DNA of 64,000 nucleotides from Annulohypoxylon bovei var. microspora. Its lineage: Eukaryota; Ascomycota; Sordariomycetes; Xylariales; Hypoxylaceae. The notes under the pieces were generated by a model that searched no databases, was not told the origin of the DNA, and worked only from the letters and a program-made list of their open reading frames with translations. The translations under genes and the position numbers were made by a program. Location of the stretch: the NCBI GenBank assembly GCA_022836615.1, contig MU405258.1, positions 124,001-188,000 of the forward strand, written 5' to 3'. The stretch's first letter is position 1, and each line of letters starts with the position of its first letter. Of the stretch, positions 54,625-64,000 are shown piece after piece.

Positions 54625-57600
54625 ATGGCAGCTGCTGAGGTCGATCTCGGCTACTTAGCTACCCATCTGGGTATGCCTGAGGTCAACCTGACAACTGTTA
54701 CCACAGATCCTACTGCCGAACTTGTTCAATCAATTTTATCAGCTGTCGCCGCCAAAGGTTACGAATACGATGCGCTATTCACTCAGAAGCTTCAGTTAGA
54801 AGTTGAGCTTGAAACTTCCGTACGTAGCGCCGAAGCCCAGCGCGACTCCAGCAATGAGACTGCCAAGAAAGCTCTCAAAGATGTCGAGGAGCTTCGCCAG
54901 AAACTCAAGGATGAAGGTATGTATATTTTCCATATCTGCACGTCTACGACCACGAATACTCACACCGATGCGCAGAGACTACACGCCAGAATCTAGAGAA
55001 CGAGTTACAGTCTATCAAATCCTCCAGTTCGACTTCGGATTCCGAAATCGACAAACTTCGAACGCGTATCGCGTCTCTAGAGACTTCGAGCCGAGAGTCG
55101 CTCGCAATCATCGACACGAAGAATTCTGCAAACGAGGCGCTCTCTCAAGAGCTGCAGGCTCAACATCAGAAAAATCTGAAACTAAGTCAGGAAGTTACAT
55201 CTCTGCAGCAATCCGTCCAGAATGCCAATAACACGGCAAGCAGCTCAAAGTTCAAAGAGCAATCGCTTCAGCAACAGCTGCAGATGGCTCAGAGCAGTAG
55301 CGACTTCTTTGAAAAGGAGCTAAAGAATAAGTCTGCCGAGGCCCTAAAATACCGAAAGGAGAAGGGCGCACGTATTGCTGAGCTGCAGCGTCTCAATGAC
55401 GACGCTACTTCTAGCATAGAATCTCTTAAACGTACCGAACAGACCCTTCGCCAGCGCCTCGACGAATCGCAGAAGAAGGTTGATGATGGCCTTACCAAAA
55501 TCCAACAGCTGCAAGAGGCTGCGGGTCGTCGCGAAGAAGATTACCGACAAGAATGTGATGGTCTACGGCGACTTGTCGATTTGAAGGAGCAACAAACTCT
55601 CGCTCATAAAAAGCGAGTACAGGAAGTCGAGGCAAGAGAAGAGCAGGTGAAGCGGGAATGCGAAGAGAGTATTCGCCGAATTAGTGAAGAGCTTGCAAGA
55701 TCCAACTCGGACAAAGAAGAACTTTCCCAGGCGGTCGAGTCCTTGCGAGACGAAGTTGGCCGCCTAGAGGCTATGGTCGCTGGAGGTAGCCCTGCACAGC
55801 CTGGATCTACACCACAAACTCCAAGGCCTTTGAACGGGTCTTTTTACCGATCAGGCTCGCCATTTGCGACGCCTGGATCTACACGAAGGGCGCTCTCGAC
55901 GACCCAGTTGATGGAAGATTTCTACAAGATCAAGGGACAACTGAACGCCGAGAAGCTCCGCAGCAGCAATCTAGCAAAGGAACTCGATGATGTCATTGAC
56001 CAACTCGAAGCCAAGCGTCCAGAACTTGAGGATCTTCAAGCCGATAATGAACGACTCCAACAGGAAATGAAGACTATGTCCCATCTGTCAGACGAGAGCT
56101 TCAGAGAGCGCGATGCGGCTAAAAAGACTGCGCGCCGGGCCGAAGTAGCTGCAGCTGATGCTGAGAAGCGAAATACCCTTCTACAGTATGAAGTAAAGAG
56201 CCTCAGTGCCCAAATCCAAATGTTGACGTTCAATGTGCATTGTCTCGAAAAGGGCCTGGATCAGCTTAATTCCGACGAACGGCTAATCTTGCAAAAGTTG
56301 GAGAGAGGCCAAATTAATCAACAAATAGGAGACGAGGAGTTGAACGCACACACCTCAATCCTCGAACGTCTTGTCGTCTTTAAGAATATAAAGGAACTTC
56401 AAGAGCGGAACGAACAGCTCCTCCAAGTTACCCACGAACTCGCCGAGAGGATGGAAAATGAAGAGGCAGTTGCGGCCAAGAGCCAAGCAATGGATGACCA
56501 TAAAGAACGTGTTCGACTAGAGCAGGAATTGGAAGTCTTCAGTGACACCCTTCGGGGCTTCCAGGTGAAGACAGAATCTATCACCAAGGAGCGAGACATG
56601 TTCCGACGCATAGTCGAATCGAGGGCATCTGCCGAGGAGATGGCCTCGGCCTTGGGCCGCTCTACGCAAGATGGCGTTCTTGCTAGCATCGAACAGAACT
56701 CTGCTGCAAATGACGACACTTCTGATTACACTACTCTGCTCCGAGATCTCCAGCAGAACTTCGACCTTTACCGAAACGAACAGACCACCGATCGGAAGAC
56801 AATAAAGGAGCAGCTGGAGAAATTGTCTGCAGAGAGGAATAAGCTTCAGTCAGAAGTTTCCAAGTTGCAAAGTCAGCTTTCACTTGCATCAGAGCGCCAT
56901 GAGATCCTCCAATCGAACTTTTCAGCCCTACAAAGCGAGAATAAGGAGTTACAGATGAGGAACCAGACCATGTCCGAGTCCGCAGCTAAGCAAGACATTC
57001 GGACGCAGCAAGTAGCTGAAGATCTAGTCGAGGCAAGAGGATTGCTCGAGAGTATGCGTAGCGAGAATGCAAACCTCAAAGCCGAAAAGAGGCTGTGGAA
57101 AGATATTCAGGATCGATTAAGCCAGGATAACGAAAGCTTAATGCAAGAAAAGTCACGCTTAAATGGCTTGCTAGCCACACAGCAGACTCTTCAAAATGAA
57201 CGTGAACTGAGCGAATCCGAGACGAAACGACGCCTCCAATCTCAAATCGATACCTTGGAAACGGATCTCAACACTACCAAGCGCAAGTTGACAGACGAGG
57301 TCGAAGAAGGGAAGAAAGCTCAGCTCCGGAAAGAATACGATGCTCAGCAGTTCCAGAAGCGGATTGATGAACTCTCATCAAATCTCGGACAGATCCGTGA
57401 AGAGCTTGTCGCTACGAAGACCAGTCGGGATCACCTTCAGAGCAGAACCGATGAGCTCACTATCCAACTGAGAAGCGCAGAGGAACGCGCAGAGCGACTC
57501 CAACCAAGACCAACCCCAAGACCAGGATCCATTGTTCCTGTGTCAGAACAAAATACTACGCAAGTTGATTCAGATGAGCGTATACAAGAACTGATCCATG

Positions 57601-60600
57601 AGGTGACGGATCTCAAGCGTGATCTAGAACTCACAAAGTCACATCTAGAGAATGCTCAAGCGCAGGTTGAGCAATACAAACAATTGAGTCAGTCATCGGA
57701 GGAAGAGCTGGAGAGGATAAACTCCACCCAAGATCAGTACCAACAAGAGATGGACTCAACACTCTCGGCCAAAGATGCCACTATTAAGGAGCTTGAACAG
57801 CGAGTAGAGGACTTGTCCGCCGAACTAGCAAGATCTAACAGTGAATTGTCAAGTCTGCGTGACTCTCAGGCAGAGGTTGCCAAGCGATTTGAAGATGAAA
57901 AGGCCATCCTGAACGAAGAAATGAAGCGCCTCAAGGACGAGGAAGAAAGATACACAGCCTCCTCGCAATTCCATCAACAAGATCTCCGTGCGCAAGCTGA
58001 AATAGCGGCTAACGCGCAACAAGCATACGAAAGTGAAGTTATGAAGCACGGCGAAACGGCGAGGTCACTATCTAATTTACGCGGCGAATATAATGAGATA
58101 AAGACATCTGTAGCAACCTGGAAAGCTGAAGCAGAATCAGCAAAGGCTACGCTGCTACAGAATGAAAGCTCGTGGGACGATAGGCGCCAAAGATTTGAAC
58201 GAGAAATCTCGGAGCTCCGTGCTCGCAGAGACGACGCCAACGCGCAAAACAAGTTACTCCACCAGCAGTTAGATGACGTGACAAAACAAGTCTCGGCCTT
58301 GCAACAGAGTCGAAATTCAACCGACGAGTCTCTGGACACCATTGCCGCGCAACCTAGCAGTTCCGAAGCCGATAAATTCCGAGAATTGAGCAACTATCTT
58401 CGTCGCGAGAAGGATATCCTGGAGGTACAATATGACCTCAAAATTCAAGAAGCTAAGCGATTGCAGCAACAACTTGAATATTCGCAGGCACAACTTGATG
58501 AAGCTAGGCTAAAGCTTGAGCAAGAACGTCGTTCGCAGGGCGACAGCGATCGAAGTTCTATAGCTCATAAGGACCTCATGAGCAAGCTCGAAGAGCTCAA
58601 TCTCTTCCGAGAGAGCAGTGCCGCTTTGCGGGCAGAGGCTCGCCAAGCACATACCCAGTTAACCGAGAAATCCGCTAGGGTCTCCGAATTGGAATCATTA
58701 ATTCAACCACTAGAAGCGCAGATCGAGGAGCTACAGAGTCAACAAGCTTTTAGGGAAGCAGAGATGAAACAACTCCACGAAGATCGAGATCGCTGGCAGA
58801 AGCGGACGGAGGATATTCTTTCGAAACATGGTAGAACTGATCCAGCAGAGGTCGAAGAACTTAAGCAGACGGTTGCAAAGCTTGAGTTGGAGCGAAATAC
58901 TTTGCAGGAATCCGAGGCGTCTCTTAAGGACACGGTACAAAAGCTTGAACTGGACTTGAAAGAGAAGGAAGCTTCGTGGGCAACGTCAAGAGAAAAGCTG
59001 ATCAGCCAGGCGAAGGAGAGATCTAGGACTCTCACCAACGCCAAGACCGAACTGACGACGGAGAGGGACGGGCTACGGACAAAACTAACTGAAGTTTCTG
59101 ACCGACTGTCGACAACCCAAAAAGAGCTGGACCAGTCCAAAAAGTCGAGGGTTGGCCTAGAGGAGCAGATCAACAACTTCAAACGCCAAGTTGAGACACT
59201 TCAGAAAGAGGCGCAAAATAACTCAACCGTCTCTGCCCCGGTAGATTCATCTAGTACCCAGACACTGTCTGCTCTACAAACTCAATTAGCCGAGGTCCGC
59301 GCAGAGTTAGATAATGTCTCATCACAGAAGGTCGCTGTCGAAGGAGAGCTCCAGAGTGCCCGTGATGAACTAAACTCGGCAATTGCAGAGCGAGATCAGG
59401 CCGTCGCTGGTGCGCAAGCTTCGACGACAAATGGCGACATTACAATGGAGAACGGAACGGGTGTTTCAGAAAAGCAATTGCCGACCCCCCTATCCGACGA
59501 CGAGCGTAAGGCACTTGAAGAAAAGATCTCAGAAGCCGCTGCTAAAGCCGCCGAATGGGAAGCGAAGGTCAAAGAGCTAGAAGAGAAGCATGACCAAATT
59601 ATCAAGACTAGAAGCGACAAGATGAAAGAGACGCTGAACAAGCGCTTAGCTGATTATAAGACTCAGATGGAGGAAGAAAGATCTCAGATGAAGCGCGATG
59701 CCGAGAAACTAGATTCAGACTTCAAGTTACGTATGGAACAAGAGCGGAAGATTTGGGAGGCGGAACACGCCAACGCACCAAAACCGCCTGCTACTCCTGC
59801 TCGACAACACCTCTCAGAGACTCCAACGGGAACTCCTACGACCCTAGTCAGTGACTTAAATGGGCTCAATGATAAGGAGATGAGGGATTTTGTGTCTAAT
59901 AATGCTACGATTAAGAGTATTATTCAGAGTAATATTAGGGGTAGACTCGCAATCGAGAGCAAGAAAGTACGAGAAGAGCAGGAGATGTCAAAGGCAGAGT
60001 GGGAGCATAAAATCGCCCATGCACGAGATCAGGCTACGACACTAGCTGCATCCAAGAGCAACGTCAAGATCAACATGGCCGAGAAAAAAGCCCAGACTGC
60101 TAACGCCAAGTGGGCTGTCGTGGAAACCGCAGCGAAGGATACACCGGAGCGGCCTGTTAAAGAGGTCTGGGAGATTGCGAAAGACGCAAAGCCTCCACCA
60201 CCTCCTCCCAAACCAGCTACTATAGAATCACCTGCAACCCCGGCAACAGGTAACTCTCTACCAGGTACATCCTCTCATCACCTAACTCTTAAGGAAATCG
60301 CATTTTTTACTAATAGCATTATAGCTCCTAACGCCCAGCCTACAAGCACCAATGCGACTACACAAGAGACTAAAGCCATTCCCACTAGTGGTATACCGAA
60401 GTTAGGGATGTCAAATAACGTCCCAGCGCCAAATAACCCCTTCTCAAGTGTCAAACAAGAGCAACCACAGTTGCCGTCCGCACTCCCAAACCCTTTCACT
60501 CAGAGTTTACAACAGCCAGCATCCCAGCCAGGATCGATCGCTGCACAATCATTTAGTCAATCTACGACATCGTCGCAGATTCCGACGAAGACCACCGGCC

Positions 60601-60824
60601 TTCCGATGCCGACAGCGGGCACTCGTAAGCCAGGTGGTCCTAATCAGACGCGTGGTGGTGCTCGCGGCGGAGGAAACGCCAACCGAGGAGGTCGTGGGGG
60701 TGCACAAGGTCGAACCAGCCTCAATCCTTCGGTAGACAATTTCCAACCTGGAAATAAACGACCTCGGGGCGATTCGGAAATAGGTAATGGTGCAAAGAGG
60801 CCACGGGGTGGCGGTCAGCACTAG
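54625..60824 (+). CDS. Tpr/Mlp1-type nuclear basket coiled-coil protein
   Basis: Two exons, 54625-54916 and 54976-60824, sum to 6141 nt, 2046 residues. It is the filament protein of the nuclear pore basket, which organises mRNA export, quality control and chromatin at the pore. Almost the whole first ~1700 residues are heptad-rich coiled coil (Glu/Leu/Gln/Arg/Lys). The family-typical region around SALQTQLAEVRAELD and the KWNKR-like basic end of the coil are followed by a disordered tail. The tail has PPPPPKP, repeated NPF and a C-terminal RGG-rich segment with two KRPRG motifs that look like nuclear localisation signals. A second, in-frame 60-nt intron is likely at 60265-60324 (GTACAT donor, CACCTAACTC branch, ATTATAG acceptor). 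Its removal turns the odd segment TSSHHLTLKEIAFFTNSII into a smooth Pro/Thr-rich tail and gives 2026 residues. Confidence 0.92.
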
Positions 60825-62173
60825 AATAGCCGTCGACGCTACTAGGCACTGGACCTTCAGGTGAAGGAATGTTGGGAGAACCAATGAACATTTACGCTCA
60901 TATTTGTACACCACTGGCTATGATTATATCTAATGCATGCCCCGCGCTATTGAAGGAGGGGCATCAGGCTTTCATTGGTAGCTATGTTATTTCTGGCTGG
61001 AATTAGGGTTGGCCTAGTCAAGGCCGGAAAACGAAGGTGTTCGCATTATTGTAGCTTTATACCATTAGGCGCATGAATGGTACGCATCGTCTCTTTTGTG
61101 CAAAAACCTCGTGTACTATAAAGATTGCTCGTAAATGAGAGATGCAAAACTTCTATGAAGGATTTGACTTGTAGGTGCTAGACAAAAACAATGTGGTTCC
61201 ATCTGGACAAATTGCCATTATGTCCCGGCTATGTACCTCTCAAGAATATTTCGCCCAGTCTCACAGATGTCGCTCTCTTAATGAGCATAGATGAGGTTCA
61301 AGAAAACCGGTCCAAAATCCCCTCTCGTTTAGCAAACGTCATCAAACACAACTATGGATGTAGAAGGCCAAGGTTCCGGACGTGGCATGCAGCTCCTTAA
61401 ATCTCAATACTTAAGGTATGATGAAGGGTAAACCTAGTTAACCACCTACCTGGGTATATTTAACACCATATTTCCTATCATGTTTCATTCACCATGCTAG
61501 TTTCAAGGCCTATGAGTAGGTAGCTTAAGGTGGTAGGTTAGCTGGTCACTAGACAGGAGCTTTGTATCATTTGGTTAAGTCCTACATGAGACATTCTGGC
61601 ATATAGAGCGTGATGTGCCTAGGTAATTACAGACTCTCCGTCATATGGCTTTCACGTTATCACTGCATGTTAGGCCTGGAGGACAGAAGAATTTAGAGCA
61701 ACCGTTTCATATTAGTGTCGGGCATAAACTACCTAGGTTAGTACCTAGACAAGAATAGAAAAACTCTCGGGAATCCATGCATGCGATTGCACGCGATTTC
61801 CTCCCTGGTGTGCCCTGAGATATCACACAATCCGGAAAGGAGAGACATCTGAATTTTTGGGGAATTTTGGGGGTTTTGGGGGGTTCTTGAGGGGGGAGGG
61901 GGGTTGAATGTTTTTTCCATGAAACATAAGAAATTTCCGTCGCCGGGAACAAGTCTGAATAAAGAAAACCTAGTAAAATGTAAGCTTATGATATGGAGGT
62001 GGGTGTAGATTGTTGATACTTACGGTACCAGTAGTCGTGGTCGTTAGCGGACTACCTTAACCCTCGGGGTTCAGAAGAGCTCCTCTGTCATCTTCGTAGC
62101 AATCTCCTTGTCAACAGCCTCGTCTTCCATAGGGCTTTTTTCGTATGATGTGAATAGTGATTCATCGATAGTA
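60825..62173. other. Intergenic region
   Basis: No gene is supported. It includes the 3' UTR of Tpr/Mlp and a G-rich block on the plus strand (61856-61905, GGGGAATTTTGGGGG-like) that encodes only a proline-rich open stretch on the other strand. Confidence 0.5.
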
Positions 62174-63423
62174 CTAGTATCTGATGAAGTAGACATCAAG
62201 ATGGCAATTGAACTCGATTAGATCGTTCCCATGATCATTCCCACGGTGTACGAGGTAATAGGGCCAAGATCTGGCTAGGGAGTAGGCTGTTGTTAGTTCT
62301 ACTATATCTAAATACTGTGGGAGATCTCGTTGGGCTTGTACAAGAGCACTTACCTCTGGATTGTTACGATTTAGTCGAGCGAAATCGTCAAGTTCTTCAA
62401 CGAAGCGTTCTCGCGCTTGCGCATACACACGTGGCTGGGGTCCAGGGAAGTTTCGGCTTCGGAATTCTCGGAGCACAACGGTCTTCCAGTCTCCAAAAAG
62501 GAAGTAATGAACACAGTCGGCGAGGTAGATCATCACTCGGGATATGTACCCCTGGTCTTCGCCGGGCGGGAAGAAACAATCCACGATGAATCGCTTCCAT
62601 CGGTATTGGCGCTATTTGAAGCGAAAATTAGCAAAATGGACTGGAGGGAATGTTGATGTAGATAATTGACAGAACGGGTCTATACTCACCAAATAAAAGT
62701 TCAAGGCAAGCTTTACTTTGGAGACGATGTGGAGACCGATGCGATTCCAATACTGGACGTAACTGACCAGCGCAAGGAGTACGACGAAGGCCAAGCTAAG
62801 CTGGCTGTCTGGCAGGTAATCATTCAATCCAATCGTAATGCGCGTGAAGAGTAAAAGAATGATGTATTCAAACACCGGGATGCAAAAGAAAAGAAGGACG
62901 CAGATGATGGCTAAGGCAACCAAGTTACTCTCACGATGACCGACGTAGTAGTGGCAGAATCGAGTCATCAAATCGAGTATGGAATGCGCATTGAGGATCA
63001 GCGCAACCAAGACCGGCACGCCGACCATGATCATGATACCTGCCATTTTGAGTGGAACGATGAGAGATTGTAGGATTTCTATCCTGCTTGCCTTGGGGTA
63101 AATCTTGTAGAGGGAGTAAATACGATTCCGCGATGTAAACAGAGATTAGGGTTGTACCAAGGCACAACCGAACGCGTTGAATGAGACTGGCGAAAATAAA
63201 ATCCAGTGGGCGTTTGAGGTTATACGTGGTAGATACCAAGTATGACAAGATATTGGTACCTCCCACAAGGAAAAGGGAAGATGGGGGAACGAGGGGGAGA
63301 GTAGGATTTAATTTTACCTACTTGGAGAATTGATGAAGAAGTAGGCGTGTTTGAAGAAAGGGTAGGTAGGTTACTTTCGAAATGTTTGCTCCAAGTATGA
63401 CAGTATTCAGCTGAGCCTGGCAA
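62174..63423 (-). CDS. Unrecognised multi-helix membrane protein
   Basis: A four-exon model (63423-63318, 63259-63141, 63091-62690, 62611-62174) sums to 1065 nt, 354 residues. I do not recognise the family. The N-terminal ~35 residues are polar (MPGSAEYCHTWSKHFESN...). Residues ~36-75 contain a weakly hydrophobic segment with basic positions (LKRPLDFIFASLIQRVRL). Strong membrane helices follow: MIMVGVPVLVALILNA, LVALAIICVLLFFCIPVFEYIILLLF and LAFVVLLALVSYVQYW. A basic stretch (RQYRWKRF) starts the C-terminal part, which is hydrophilic with aromatic residues. Intron 2 (63092-63140, 49 nt, GTTTAC donor) is the weakest call. A GTAAGT donor after NNPE in the last exon hints at one more intron and a different C-terminus. 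The part from the Met at 63046 is the most secure. Confidence 0.5.
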
Positions 63424-64000
63424 GTAAATTTACATGACTGTGCCCTTGGATGGGAGTAGAACAGGCCGAAACTGAGGAAGGAAGAAGGCTTGAAGGAATG
63501 TTTATGGTACTAGAATACCTAAGATTAAGATACCTACAAGTAAAGGTTCTCGGTCATTAATAAATCGGTCTAGTCAGAACCGGCTGTATGTCATTGATCG
63601 TTATGAAACCGAGAAATTGTTGATTTGCTTCCTTTATGTCGGTCACTGATCCTCTCACTTAGATAGACAAGGGATGACAAGCTCACCGATACCTCGATTT
63701 GATAAAACTTCACTTTTGTCGTGAAGCAGATGTAGATATTGGTCTTCTACCGATGCTTCTTTAAACTTGATTTGCTCTTCAAGGGGCTGGTGATCACGCG
63801 GCTTCTATTTGGTGAAAACTTCTAGACTCATGAGACTTTTTAATGTTAGATATCGAGAAATATAAGGAATATGGGGATAGGGGTAAGGGACATAAGGAAG
63901 TGTGCAAAAGTATAAAGGGGGCAGGAGTAAAAGGGGAAAGGGGGGGAGATCAAAAGGCGAACAAATGTTTTATCTATGTAAGCAACTGTCTCGAGTCCTA
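63424..64000. other. Right edge of the window, non-coding
   Basis: Upstream region of the preceding minus-strand gene. The last ~130 bases are purine-rich (GGGGATAGGGGTAAGGGA, AAAAGGGGAAAGGGGGGGAG). No gene is seen. Confidence 0.4.

Noticed and set aside
61738..61952. Proline-rich open frames on the minus strand
   Set aside because: They derive from a GGGGG/TTTT-rich stretch; no other support.
1..64000. tRNA and rRNA genes
   Set aside because: I looked for B-box-like GGTTCGANTCC cores with a matching acceptor stem by eye and found none; a covariance-model scan was not possible.

Overview
The window is nuclear DNA of a filamentous ascomycete (Pezizomycotina). The support is many short introns (mostly 46-105 nt) with GT...CTAAC...AG signals, TTAGGG-type interstitial telomere motifs, fungal-only families (HET domain, DUF7587, SAT4-like rhodopsin domain, Zn2Cys6 factor, highly reducing PKS, GT15 mannosyltransferase) and a CDK1 with the usual fungal insert. 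The numerous AGGTAGGT/ACCTACCT runs between genes suggest Sordariomycetes, perhaps Xylariales; this placement is inference.

Layout. 0.6-4.3 kb: an RCC1-type Ran exchange factor and a small DUF6640 membrane protein. 5.6-8.8 kb: a SAT4-like seven-helix membrane protein gene split by two insertions; the second (7298-8113) has 15-bp-plus terminal inverted repeats and a perfect 8-bp target duplication, as expected of a hAT-type element. 9.1-30.8 kb: an accessory, probably biosynthetic, region with a 2523-residue highly reducing polyketide synthase, a LaeA/UMTA-like methyltransferase, a decayed Zn2Cys6 transcription factor, a secreted serine beta-lactamase-like protein and a FAD monooxygenase. 31-37 kb: repeat-rich DNA, a DUF7587 protein, a 1.05-kb TA-flanked element carrying minisatellites, and a HET-domain protein. 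38-64 kb: mostly housekeeping genes (GT15 mannosyltransferase, HIR1, CDK1, AlkB-like dioxygenase, M20 amidohydrolase/carbamoylase, a protein with three CFEM-like modules, Tpr/Mlp nucleoporin, and an unrecognised multi-helix membrane protein).

How the genes may work together. The PKS, methyltransferase, beta-lactamase-like protein and monooxygenase make a plausible polyketide pathway (chain assembly, methylation, acyl transfer or hydrolysis, oxidation). The zinc-cluster gene in the middle would be the natural local regulator, but it carries a lost zinc ligand, two in-frame stops and a frame change, so the cluster may be silent or controlled elsewhere. The right half shows ordinary gene-dense euchromatin with divergent promoters at CDK1/AlkB and amidohydrolase/CFEM-like.

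Exon models were built by hand from splice signals. For every multi-exon gene presented as intact, the summed exon length is divisible by three. No database search was run, so family names rest on recognised motifs.
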